A DNA stretch of 6,090 nucleotides from Syntrophaceae bacterium UBA6078. GTDB lineage: Bacteria; Desulfobacterota; Syntrophia; Syntrophales; UBA2210. The translations under genes were made by a program, and so were the position numbers. Below, piece after piece: positions 1 through 6,074 of this stretch. The DNA is taken from assembly GCA_002428735.1 (NCBI GenBank), contig DIXO01000038.1:1-6090 (forward strand). Direction: 5' to 3'. Within the stretch, counting starts at the first letter, position 1. Each line of letters starts with the position of its first letter. The notes beneath the pieces were generated by a model that was given only the letters and a program-made list of their open reading frames with translations, was not told the origin of the DNA and did not search any database.

Positions 1-24
1 TTTTTTTGGTGGTGGATCAAGGCA

Positions 25-53
25 TTGAAGCAAACCCCATTTGCTGTTATACA
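25..53 (+). promoter_or_regulatory. Candidate sigma70 promoter of lptFG with extended -10
   Basis: A -35-like TTGAAG (25-30) is separated by exactly 17 bases from a -10-like TATACA (48-53). The -10 is preceded by TG one base upstream (45-46 TG, 47 T), which fits the extended -10 pattern TGnTATAAT. Both hexamers match consensus at 4 of 6 positions. Transcription would start around 59-61, leaving a leader of about 30 bases before the lptF ATG at 89. It would drive lptF and lptG together. The assignment rests on pattern only; no other promoter-like pair in the first 88 bases is as good. Confidence 0.45.
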
Positions 54-55
54 TC

Positions 56-79
56 TTCCGTCATACACTATTGACGGAA
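56..79 (+). promoter_or_regulatory. Inverted repeat at the lptF transcription start/RBS (operator or hairpin)
   Basis: TTCCGTCA (56-63) and its exact reverse complement TGACGGAA (72-79) flank an 8-base spacer (64-71). The dyad begins two bases after the candidate -10 and would cover the predicted start of transcription. Its right arm contains most of the purine-rich GGAAAG (76-81), the only plausible Shine-Dalgarno sequence for lptF. It could therefore be a DNA operator for a dimeric repressor, or an RNA hairpin that masks the ribosome-binding site. The symmetry is seen directly; the function is inferred. Confidence 0.4.
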
Positions 80-88
80 AGACACGCC

Positions 89-1246
89 ATGCGCCGGATC
101 GTACACAGATACATCCTCCAGGAGATATCGGTTCCCCTTTTCATGATTCTCTGCGTGCTCACCTTCGTCCTCCTCATGGGGAGAATCCTGCAACTTATGG
201 ACCTCATGATAAACAAGGGCGTAGCCGTCGCTGACATAGGGAAGCTCATTCTCTACCTCATGCCTTCATTTCTTACCATCACCATTCCCGTGTCGCTTCT
301 CATCTCCATACTTATCGCCCTGGGACGCCTCTCCCGCGACAACGAAATCATCGTGCTGAAATCGTCAGGGCTGAGTCTCTATCAGCTTCTGCCGCCCATA
401 GTGTTCGTTTCCCTGTGCGCCTTTATCATCACCGCTGTCACGGGTTTTTTTCTCGTTCCCTACGGAAACTTCGCGACGAAAAATCTCCTTTTCGGCATGG
501 CGCGCCAGAAGGCGAGCATCGGCGTCAAAGAGCGGGTCTTCAACGGAGATTTCGCCGGTCTTGTCCTGTACGCTGAAGAGCTTCCGTCACAGCAGGATTT
601 CATGAGAGGCGTCTTCATATCGGACAACCGCACCCTGAAGGAGCCCACCACGATAATCGCCCGGCGGGGATATTTCGTTTCAGACCCCGATTCGATGGTG
701 GTGACGCTGCGGTTGCAGGACGGGAGCATGCATACGGTGGACGGGGACGCCGGGACCTACAAGAAAGTGGACTTCACCTCCTACGACATCAATCTCGATC
801 TGTCGGCATCGATCGGCGGCGGGAGCGGGGAGATCACGAAGGACAGCAAGGAGATGTCTCTTACCGAACTGATCAGCGAAAGCCGCACCCCCGGCCTGAA
901 AGAAACCGCGCTGAAGGAAATCATTATTGAACTCCACAAGAAGTTCACCCTCCCCTTCGCCTGCATCGTCTTCGGCATCATCGGCGTTCCCCTGGGCATC
1001 TCAAAACACCGGAGCGGCAAATCACGGGGGTTCGTGATCGGTCTTATGGTTATCATGATCTACTATGTCCTGCAGATCGGCGGGGAAGCGCTGGGCGAAA
1101 CCGGCATGCTTCCCCCGGCGGCGGGGGCGTGGATATCGAATATCCTGGTGGGGGCTGTGGGCGTGTACCTCCTGATTACGGCCGCGAAAGAAAAGCCCCT
1201 GATCCCCGACACCGTGCGGAATATGGTGGGGGGACGGCGGATATGA
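89..1246 (+). CDS. lptF: LPS export ABC transporter permease LptF (YjgP/YjgQ family)
   Basis: This 385-residue inner-membrane protein belongs to the LptF/LptG permease family (PF03739). With LptG and the ATPase LptB it extracts lipopolysaccharide from the inner membrane and passes it to LptC/LptA. Six membrane segments are visible at about 15-35, 52-78, 102-123, 287-304, 314-334 and 345-365. A soluble domain (about 125-285, the periplasmic jellyroll in this family) separates the third and fourth. After segment 2 lies the coupling-helix motif EIIVLKSSG (86-94), which contacts LptB in known structures. The C-terminal half has the family signatures ELHKKFTLPFA and LPPAAGAWISN. The ATG at 89 is preferred because GGAAAG lies 7 bases upstream, the N-terminus MRRIVHRYILQE is typical, and the in-frame ATG at 41 would lie upstream of the predicted transcript start. 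An in-frame TTG at 71 has no good RBS. It overlaps lptG by 4 bp. First position in the pair and best fit make it LptF; telling F from G by sequence alone is less certain. Confidence 0.9.
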   Translation: MRRIVHRYILQEISVPLFMILCVLTFVLLMGRILQLMDLMINKGVAVADIGKLILYLMPSFLTITIPVSLLISILIALGRLSRDNEIIVLKSSGLSLYQLLPPIVFVSLCAFIITAVTGFFLVPYGNFATKNLLFGMARQKASIGVKERVFNGDFAGLVLYAEELPSQQDFMRGVFISDNRTLKEPTTIIARRGYFVSDPDSMVVTLRLQDGSMHTVDGDAGTYKKVDFTSYDINLDLSASIGGGSGEITKDSKEMSLTELISESRTPGLKETALKEIIIELHKKFTLPFACIVFGIIGVPLGISKHRSGKSRGFVIGLMVIMIYYVLQIGGEALGETGMLPPAAGAWISNILVGAVGVYLLITAAKEKPLIPDTVRNMVGGRRI

Positions 1247-2322
1247 CCATCCTCGACAGATATATTCTCAGGGAATTCACCAGGATGTTTGTGCTCATCC
1301 TCATCTCTCTCGCGGGGCTCTACCTGATCGTGGATTTCTTCGAACGGATACGAATGTTTCTGAGCAACCACGCCTCGGTGCGCCAGATGGCATCCTATTT
1401 CCTGCTGACCCTTCCCATGATCCTGTCCCAGATGATACCCATCGCCGTTCTCCTGGGCGCGCTCCTCTCCTTCGGACTCCTCTCGAAGAACTCGGAGATA
1501 ACGGCGATGAAGGCGAACGGCCTGAGCCTCTACCGCATATCGCTTCCGGTCATACTCATCTCTCTGGTGATCTGCGTGGCCACCTTCCTCCTGAGCGAGT
1601 TTGTCACCCCTTACACAAATCAGCAGGCCAAGTACGTGAAGCTGATCGAGGTGCAGAAACGGGAAACCCTGGGCAGCTTCAAGCAGAACGAGATATGGTA
1701 TCGGGGGGAGATGGGGATCTACAATTTTTCCCTCTTCGATCCCCAGACAAACACCCTGAAGGGGATACGCATCCATTTTCTGGACCAGGGGATGAAACTG
1801 TCTCAACGAATTGACGCGAAGGAGGCGGTCTGGAGAGACGGAGAATGGCTGTTCAGGGAACTCCTGGTGACCACCTTGAACGCGGACGGAGTCCCCTCTA
1901 TCAAGCGGATACCGTCGCAGGTTATTCCCCTCTCGGAAGAACCCGCTGATTTTACCGTCGTCCAGAAGGACACGGAAGAAATGGGACTCCTGGATCTGCA
2001 AAGGTTTACACGGAAACTGGCCGCGGAAGGGCATGACGCGACGCGATACCGGACCGATATGCACGGCAAGATCGCTTTCCCCCTCATCAGCATCATCCTT
2101 GCCGTACTGGGCGTCTCTTTTTCGCTGAAATCGGAGCGGAGCGGAGGGGTCGCTCAGAGTATCGGGATGGGGATCATTATCGGGTTTTCATACTGGATCG
2201 TTTTTGCCTTCGCCATCTCCCTGGGACGCGCCGGGACTCTCCCGCCCGTCATGGCGGCGTGGGCGGCGAATCTCCTGTTCGGCCTGGCCGCCGCGATCAT
2301 GTTCATCCGCGTGAAGACGTAA
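1243..2322 (+). CDS. lptG: LPS export ABC transporter permease LptG (YjgP/YjgQ family)
   Basis: This is the second permease of the LPS extractor, 359 residues, same family and architecture as its neighbour. Membrane segments are visible at about 13-32, 53-80, 98-119, 277-295, 305-327 and 337-356, with the soluble domain at about 122-275. The coupling motif SEITAMKANG (84-93) follows segment 2, and the C-terminal part has MHGKIAFPLIS and LPPVMAAWAANLL, the counterparts of the LptF signatures. The start ATG overlaps the lptF stop as ATGA (1243-1246), so translation is probably coupled. A G-rich RBS-like run (1228-1234) lies 8 bases upstream, inside the lptF coding region. The N-terminus MTILDRYILREF is typical of LptG, which supports this start over an in-frame ATG at 1129 that would add 38 residues without family character. 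LptF and LptG act as a heterodimer, so the tight overlap suits equal synthesis. Confidence 0.9.
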   Translation: MTILDRYILREFTRMFVLILISLAGLYLIVDFFERIRMFLSNHASVRQMASYFLLTLPMILSQMIPIAVLLGALLSFGLLSKNSEITAMKANGLSLYRISLPVILISLVICVATFLLSEFVTPYTNQQAKYVKLIEVQKRETLGSFKQNEIWYRGEMGIYNFSLFDPQTNTLKGIRIHFLDQGMKLSQRIDAKEAVWRDGEWLFRELLVTTLNADGVPSIKRIPSQVIPLSEEPADFTVVQKDTEEMGLLDLQRFTRKLAAEGHDATRYRTDMHGKIAFPLISIILAVLGVSFSLKSERSGGVAQSIGMGIIIGFSYWIVFAFAISLGRAGTLPPVMAAWAANLLFGLAAAIMFIRVKT

Positions 2323-2366
2323 CCGTGATAGGGTTAAAAGGATTGAAGGGCTATCGGATTATTTCC

Positions 2367-2380
2367 TTACCCCTTACCCC
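2367..2380 (+). repeat. Two tandem copies of TTACCCC in the convergent gap
   Basis: TTACCCC occurs twice in a row directly next to the ahcY stop codon (2381-2383, minus strand). It sits in the 58-bp gap between the converging lptG and ahcY ends. The copy number is too low to call a functional repeat; it is listed because it is the only patterned sequence in the gap. No GC-rich stem followed by a T-run was found in 2323-2380 on either strand. Confidence 0.3.
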
Positions 2381-3637
2381 TCATGTTCCCATTTCCCAGG
2401 AGTTCAGGTATTTCTGCTGCTCCGCCGTCAAGGTATCTATTTTTACCCCCAGCGATTCCAGTTTCAACCGGGCTATCTCCTTGTCGATATCTTCGGGGAC
2501 GCTGTAAACAATATTCTTCAGTTCGCTCGCGTGCCGCACCAGGTACTCGGCGGCAAGGGCCTGATTGGCGAAGCTCATGTCCATGACGCTTGAGGGGTGT
2601 CCCTCGGCGGCGGCGAGGTTGATCAGCCTCCCTTCCCCCAGGACATAGATGCGCCTTCCATCCTTGAAGGTGTATTCGTCGATGAACTTCCGTATCCTGC
2701 CTGTGTATTTGGAGACCTTCTTGAGGCCCTCTATATCAAGCTCCACGTTGAAATGCCCCGAATTGGAGACGATGGCCCCATCCTTCATTTTCAGAAAATG
2801 TTCCGCCCGGATTACATTGATATCCCCCGTGAGGGTGCAGAAGAAATCTCCCGTCTCGGCGGCCTGCGCGATGGGCATGACCCGGTAGCCGTCCATAACC
2901 GCCTCCAGAGCGCGGAGAGGATCGACCTCCGTCACGATGACGTTGGCGCCCATCCCGGACGCTCTCATGGCGAGGCCCCGCGAACACCACCCATATCCGC
3001 ACACAACGAAGATGGACCCCGCTATGAGACGGTTGGTGGCCCGTATGATCCCGTCAATGGTGCTCTGCCCCGTGCCGTAGCGGTTGTCGAAGAGATGTTT
3101 CGTGTTGGCGTCGTTGACCGCTATGAGAGGGAACCGCAGAACCCCCTTGTTCGCCATGGATTTCAGACGAATCACGCCGGTGGTTGTCTCCTCCGTTCCT
3201 CCGATGATATCGTCAATCAGGTCGGACCGGCGCGCGTGTATGGTCGATACGAGGTCTGCGCCGTCATCCATGGTAATCACCGGTTTTGTGTCCAGGACCG
3301 AATTGATATGGCGGTAATAGGTGTCGGTGTCCTCCGCGTTGATGGCGTGGACCGGGATATCCTGATGCTTGACCAGATAGGCGGCCACATAGTCCTGCGT
3401 GCTCAAAGGATTCGATGCGCAAAGGGTAAGCTCGGCGCCCCCCGCCTTCAACGTTTCCATAAGGCTGGCCGTTTCGGTGGTAACGTGGAGGCATGCGCCC
3501 AGCCTGATCCCCTTCAGCGGCTTTTCCTTGGCGAATCGCTTCTTGATACTGTTCAGGACGGGCATGCTCTTGTTCGCCCAGTCAACGCTCGATTTGCCTT
3601 CTTCCGCCAGTCCTATGTCCCTGATATCGAAATCCAT
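2381..3637 (-). CDS. ahcY: S-adenosylhomocysteine hydrolase (adenosylhomocysteinase)
   Basis: AhcY reversibly hydrolyses S-adenosylhomocysteine to homocysteine and adenosine using bound NAD, relieving product inhibition of methyltransferases; it is cytoplasmic. The 418 residues show the family in order: CLHVTTETA (49-57, substrate site His51, Thr53, Glu55), SNPLSTQD (75-82), DDGADL (124-129), GGTEETTTG (146-154), the Lys180/Asp184/Asn185 catalytic group in NTKHLFDNRYG, the NAD-binding loop CGYGWCSRG (213-221), EVDP (237-240), NSGHFNVELD, and AAEGHP (343-348) near the C-terminus. The short length, ASNPLSTQD, AAEGHPSSVMDMSFANQ and the ending SWEMGT resemble the archaeal/Thermotoga-type branch, not the longer eukaryote/proteobacterial form that ends in PYRY. 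The start at 3637 is chosen because GGGAGG (3642-3647) lies 4 bases upstream and homology begins here. The open frame continues to 3805, but that extension would run through the hairpin at 3681-3711 and into the metK end. It lies 110 bp downstream of metK in the same direction. Confidence 0.95.
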   Translation of the reverse strand: MDFDIRDIGLAEEGKSSVDWANKSMPVLNSIKKRFAKEKPLKGIRLGACLHVTTETASLMETLKAGGAELTLCASNPLSTQDYVAAYLVKHQDIPVHAINAEDTDTYYRHINSVLDTKPVITMDDGADLVSTIHARRSDLIDDIIGGTEETTTGVIRLKSMANKGVLRFPLIAVNDANTKHLFDNRYGTGQSTIDGIIRATNRLIAGSIFVVCGYGWCSRGLAMRASGMGANVIVTEVDPLRALEAVMDGYRVMPIAQAAETGDFFCTLTGDINVIRAEHFLKMKDGAIVSNSGHFNVELDIEGLKKVSKYTGRIRKFIDEYTFKDGRRIYVLGEGRLINLAAAEGHPSSVMDMSFANQALAAEYLVRHASELKNIVYSVPEDIDKEIARLKLESLGVKIDTLTAEQQKYLNSWEMGT

Positions 3638-3680
3638 TGTTCCTCCCGAATTTTTCTTCTCGTCTCGGTTGATATATACT

Positions 3681-3711
3681 GATGCCCATCTCCTCAGAAG
3701 AGATGGGCATC
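3681..3711 (-). other. Perfect 12-bp stem-loop between metK and ahcY
   Basis: GATGCCCATCTC (3681-3692) and GAGATGGGCATC (3700-3711) are exact reverse complements around a 7-base loop. The element lies in the 110-bp gap, 36 bases after the metK stop and 43 bases before the ahcY start. In the direction of transcription (minus) the stem is followed by AGTATATATC, not a U-tract, so it is a poor intrinsic terminator; the plus-strand side (GACAGTTCTG) lacks one too. In an mRNA it would form a very stable hairpin, which suggests a processing or stability element that sets ahcY levels apart from metK. A partial attenuator or dispersed palindrome is also possible. The structure is certain as sequence; its role is inferred. 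Confidence 0.6.
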
Positions 3712-3747
3712 GACAGTTCTGGGTGCGATAGTTACTCCACCATGACC

Positions 3748-4926
3748 CTATTCCTTGATTCCCGACTCTTTTTTCAGCTTCTCCACCATATCCGTTTTTT
3801 CCCATGGGTAGTCGTCCATGAAGAGGGTTTTCGATATCTTCCGGTAGATGTCGCCATTGAGGAGGTCAAAGCGTTCTATCATCGCCTTCGGGGTGAGATC
3901 GAAGACCTTTTCCACGACGGACGCCAGTTTTTCATCAGAAATCCGTCCCGTGTTGAACGTATTGACATAGATGGACATGGGCCGTGCGACACCGATGGCG
4001 TAGGCCAGTTGCACCGAACAACGGTTCGCGAGACCGGCGGCCACGATATTTTTTGCCACATGGCGCACCCCGAACACGGCGGAACAGTCCACCTTCTCAG
4101 GTGATTTGTTCACCACCGCTCCTCCCCCGAGTTGCGCTCCGGGGTACCCTCCATAGAGCTGGCAGACCAGCTTGCGTCCCGTAATACCCGAGTCGGCAGC
4201 ACTGCAGGAGTGGATCGCCTGCCATTCCCCCGTGGGGTTGAACAGAAACTCCGTCTTGTCGTTGACCCAGTCAGCCAGGCATTCAAAGGCTATATCCTTC
4301 GCTGCCGGTTCGATCTCTTCATTTTCAGACACATGCCGGTAATCGATGGCATTGGACATGAGGACCTTGGTGACATGGGTGGGTCTGCCGTTCTTGTCAT
4401 AATTCACCGTGACCTGCCCCTTGCCGTCGGGGGCGAATATGGGATTCCCGCAGGTTTCGAAGGCCCGCATCATCCTGTTCACGAGAACATAGGGAAGCGG
4501 AAGAAGCTCCGGCGTTTCATCGCAGGCGTACCCGTACATGATTCCCTGATCCCCCGCGCCGATCTCTTTGTATTTCCCCAGATCCGCCCGTGACCCGATA
4601 TTGATATTGGGGGATTGCGGAATAATCGTATTGAAGACACCCAGGGAGTGGCCATTGAGACCCACCGCTATGTCGTTGTATCCCAGAGACAATACCGACT
4701 GGCGGATACTCTTCTCGATATCGATGTATACTCTCGTGGAAACCTCGCCGCCCACGATACAGTACCCCTTTCCCAGGAGCACCTCGAGACCGCAGTGGGG
4801 CATGGTGTTGATATCCATCCCCGCCTTCTTTTCTTCATCCAGTATGCGCGCTATGATATCCGCCGCGATAGTATCGGCCACGATGTCCGGATGCCCCACC
4901 TTGACCCCTTCAGATGTTATCTGCAT
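3748..4926 (-). CDS. metK: S-adenosylmethionine synthetase (methionine adenosyltransferase), divergent
   Basis: MetK makes S-adenosylmethionine from methionine and ATP, with release of phosphate and pyrophosphate, in the cytoplasm. The protein has 392 residues, close to the usual bacterial 380-400. Recognised motifs are TSE followed by GHPD (11-14), VGGE (58-61), QSPNI (104-108), GAGDQG (123-128), DGKGQVT (167-173), NPTG (230-233), DSGITGRK (245-252), GGGA (267-270), KVD (278-280), RHVAKNIVAAGLA, IGVARP, and FDL with PWEKTD near the end. By alignment to E. coli MetK in memory, His14, Asp16, Glu42, Asp118, Lys165, Asp238, Arg244, Lys245, Lys265, Lys269 and Asp271 all have counterparts. Oddities are Ile15 where GHPDK has lysine, GGGAVVNKS instead of GGGAFSGKD, Trp235 for the adenine-stacking Phe230, and loss of GGP with two extra residues before Asp245. 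The ATG at 4926 has AGGGAG (4933-4938) 6 bases upstream. The first 17 bases overlap the DUF502 gene, implying co-transcription. Function as MetK is likely despite the divergence. Confidence 0.9.
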   Translation of the reverse strand: MQITSEGVKVGHPDIVADTIAADIIARILDEEKKAGMDINTMPHCGLEVLLGKGYCIVGGEVSTRVYIDIEKSIRQSVLSLGYNDIAVGLNGHSLGVFNTIIPQSPNINIGSRADLGKYKEIGAGDQGIMYGYACDETPELLPLPYVLVNRMMRAFETCGNPIFAPDGKGQVTVNYDKNGRPTHVTKVLMSNAIDYRHVSENEEIEPAAKDIAFECLADWVNDKTEFLFNPTGEWQAIHSCSAADSGITGRKLVCQLYGGYPGAQLGGGAVVNKSPEKVDCSAVFGVRHVAKNIVAAGLANRCSVQLAYAIGVARPMSIYVNTFNTGRISDEKLASVVEKVFDLTPKAMIERFDLLNGDIYRKISKTLFMDDYPWEKTDMVEKLKKESGIKE

Positions 4927-5569
4927 GTGTTTCTCCCTTCTCAGGCATGTATTGAATGTCTTCCGGAGAGACGATGCCCCCTGATATGATCAGGGTGAAC
5001 GCCTCCTCAACCGTCATATCAAGGGTGATCATGTCCCCCTCGGGAACCATTATGTAAAATCCCGATGTGGGATTCGGTGTTGTGGGGACGAAGACATTCA
5101 CGCATCGCTGTAATGTCTTGACCTGCACCTCCCCCCGGCTCACACCGGTCACAAAAGCTATGGAGTACAATCCCTTCCGCGGATACTCGATGAGAACCGC
5201 CTTTTTGAAGCTTTGCCCCTTATCGCTGAACACAGCGTCAACGAACTGCTTCAGGGCGTTATATATCCCCCTTACCAGGGGTATCTGCCGCACCATCCTG
5301 TCGCCGAGGAGGGCGAGTTTTTTCCCCAGGTAACTCCTTGTCACCAGCCCGATCGTAAAGATGAGTATGAGGGTGATGATGACCCCAAGGCCCGGGATGT
5401 GAAAAGGAAGAAGCTGATCGGGATGATACCTGGCCGGAACAAACCGTACCAGGTTATTCATGAGCTTTATGATGAGATAGAGAATATAGATAGTCACACC
5501 AGCGGGGATGACGGCAATCACTCCCGTGAGGAAAACACCTTTAATGCTCTTCTTTATCCTCTTTATCAT
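4910..5569 (-). CDS. DUF502 family inner-membrane protein
   Basis: I recognise this 219-residue protein as DUF502 (PF04367), a bacterial membrane family of no firmly established function. A basic N-terminus (MIKRIKKSIK) is followed by two membrane segments at about 11-37 and 58-78. The remaining 140 residues are soluble and contain the family's conserved stretches, IPLVRGIYNALKQ (96-108) and FVPTTPNPTSGF (160-171). The second reads like a small beta-domain loop. By the positive-inside rule the basic N-terminus and the soluble C-terminal part both face the cytoplasm. The gene lies between panD and metK, 128 bp after panD, and overlaps metK by 17 bp in another frame, so the two are probably translationally coupled. 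The start is not well marked: AAGGGG abuts the ATG directly and GGGAAG (5585-5590) is about 15 bases upstream, neither at normal spacing; no better in-frame start was found. Confidence 0.85.
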   Translation of the reverse strand: MIKRIKKSIKGVFLTGVIAVIPAGVTIYILYLIIKLMNNLVRFVPARYHPDQLLPFHIPGLGVIITLILIFTIGLVTRSYLGKKLALLGDRMVRQIPLVRGIYNALKQFVDAVFSDKGQSFKKAVLIEYPRKGLYSIAFVTGVSRGEVQVKTLQRCVNVFVPTTPNPTSGFYIMVPEGDMITLDMTVEEAFTLIISGGIVSPEDIQYMPEKGETHADNI

Positions 5570-5595
5570 CCCCTTGACCGCACGCTTCCCGAGAA

Positions 5596-5628
5596 CAGGG
5601 GGCTTATATCAGAAAGCCTTTCCCCCTG
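5596..5628 (-). other. Stem-loop just upstream of the DUF502 gene
   Basis: CAGGGGG (5596-5602) and CCCCCTG (5622-5628) form a perfect 7-bp stem with a 19-base loop. The loop also allows an inner GGCTT/AAGCC pairing as an alternative, with the outer stem then reduced to CAGGG/CCCTG around a bulge. The structure ends 26 bases before the DUF502 start codon. No U-tract follows it in the minus direction. It may affect translation of DUF502, whose RBS is poorly placed, but this is inference. Confidence 0.35.
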
Positions 5629-5633
5629 CAATA

Positions 5634-5666
5634 GAGAAGGCGAGGCACGGGCGACCTCGCCTTCTC
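5634..5666 (-). other. Perfect 12-bp stem-loop between panD and DUF502
   Basis: GAGAAGGCGAGG (5634-5645) and CCTCGCCTTCTC (5655-5666) are exact reverse complements around a 9-base loop (5646-5654). The stem lies 31 bases after the panD stop. In the minus direction it is followed by TATTGCAGGGGG, without a U-tract, and on the plus strand by CAAAAATCC, so it does not fit the standard intrinsic terminator in either direction. Like the metK-ahcY hairpin it is probably an RNA processing, stability or partial-termination element that separates panD expression from the downstream genes. The stem is directly visible; the role is not. Confidence 0.55.
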
Positions 5667-5697
5667 CAAAAATCCAATCCGACAGGGTATCGGACAT

Positions 5698-6054
5698 TCA
5701 AGCCTTTTTCTTTATCTTATTTTTATCGCCCAGCAGGACGCACTTCGGTTTCCACCCCTTCACGGAAGCTTCGTCAACCTGGACATAGCTGGCGATGATG
5801 ATGAGGTCGTCCCTCGAAGCCTTTCGGGCCGCGGCCCCGTTCAGACATATGATACCGGACCCCCTGGCGCCCTTGAGCACGTAAGTGGAAAACCTCTCCC
5901 CGTTGGACACATTGTATATGTCAACCTTCTCATAGGGGGCAAGATCAGCCGCGTCCATCAGATCCTTGTCAATGGTTATGCTCCCCTCGTAGTGAAGATC
6001 GGCATCGGTAACCGTCGCCCGGTGGAGTTTTGATTTTAGCATCGTTCTCTGCAT
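5698..6054 (-). CDS. panD: Aspartate 1-decarboxylase proenzyme PanD
   Basis: PanD decarboxylates L-aspartate to beta-alanine, the precursor joined to pantoate in pantothenate and coenzyme A synthesis; it is cytoplasmic and tetrameric in known examples. The 118-residue proenzyme is near the family's usual length (E. coli 126). It carries the self-cleavage site Gly24-Ser25 in HYEGS, where Ser25 becomes the pyruvoyl cofactor of the alpha chain. Other conserved residues present are Lys9, His11, Arg54 and Tyr58 (RFSTY), and Asn72-Gly73 (LNGAAA). The C-terminus is a short lysine-rich tail. The ATG at 6054 has AGGTGA (6059-6064) 4 bases upstream, and the N-terminus MQRTMLKSKLHRA aligns with the family without extension. 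It is the first gene of the minus-strand run panD-DUF502-metK-ahcY; the 128-bp gap with hairpins means shared transcription with the rest is likely but not proven. No panB or panC is in view. Confidence 0.95.
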   Translation of the reverse strand: MQRTMLKSKLHRATVTDADLHYEGSITIDKDLMDAADLAPYEKVDIYNVSNGERFSTYVLKGARGSGIICLNGAAARKASRDDLIIIASYVQVDEASVKGWKPKCVLLGDKNKIKKKA

Positions 6055-6058
6055 CGTT

Positions 6059-6074
6059 TCACCTGCCTAGCAGG
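6059..6074 (-). promoter_or_regulatory. panD ribosome-binding site with overlapping short inverted repeat
   Basis: AGGTGA (6059-6064, minus strand) is the Shine-Dalgarno sequence of panD. CCTGC (6062-6066) and GCAGG (6070-6074) form a 5-bp stem around a 3-base loop, and one arm covers the AGG of the RBS. It could weakly mask the RBS, but a stem this short may be chance. Confidence 0.35.

Noticed and set aside
1..7. Run of seven T at the left edge as the tail of an upstream terminator
   Set aside because: The stem that would have to precede it is outside the window, so the run cannot be assigned.
41..88. LptF start at the upstream ATG (41)
   Set aside because: That ATG overlaps the candidate -10, has no RBS, and would add 16 residues atypical of LptF.
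1063..2064. Minus-strand open frame of 333 codons opposite lptG
   Set aside because: The translation is rich in His, Arg and Gln without recognisable motifs and is antisense to a clear LptG; it is a shadow frame.
3671..3680. TATATATC-type -10 for a separate ahcY promoter (minus strand)
   Set aside because: The AT-rich block is present, but no acceptable -35 occurs 16-18 bases upstream, where the hairpin arm lies.
2597..3682. Plus-strand open frame of 361 codons opposite ahcY
   Set aside because: It lies wholly opposite a strongly recognised ahcY, has no family resemblance, and is explained by the codon bias of the real gene.
3638..3747. SAM or SAH riboswitch before ahcY
   Set aside because: None of the conserved core sequences I know for these riboswitches could be found; only a single long hairpin is present.
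3638..3805. N-terminal extension of AhcY to an upstream ATG at 3805
   Set aside because: The extra 56 residues have no family match, cross the metK-ahcY hairpin and enter metK, while the ATG at 3637 has a strong GGGAGG site.
5213..5788. Plus-strand open frame of 191 codons across the DUF502-panD junction
   Set aside because: It runs antisense through two recognised genes and the hairpin-rich gap, and its translation has low-complexity charged stretches without motifs.
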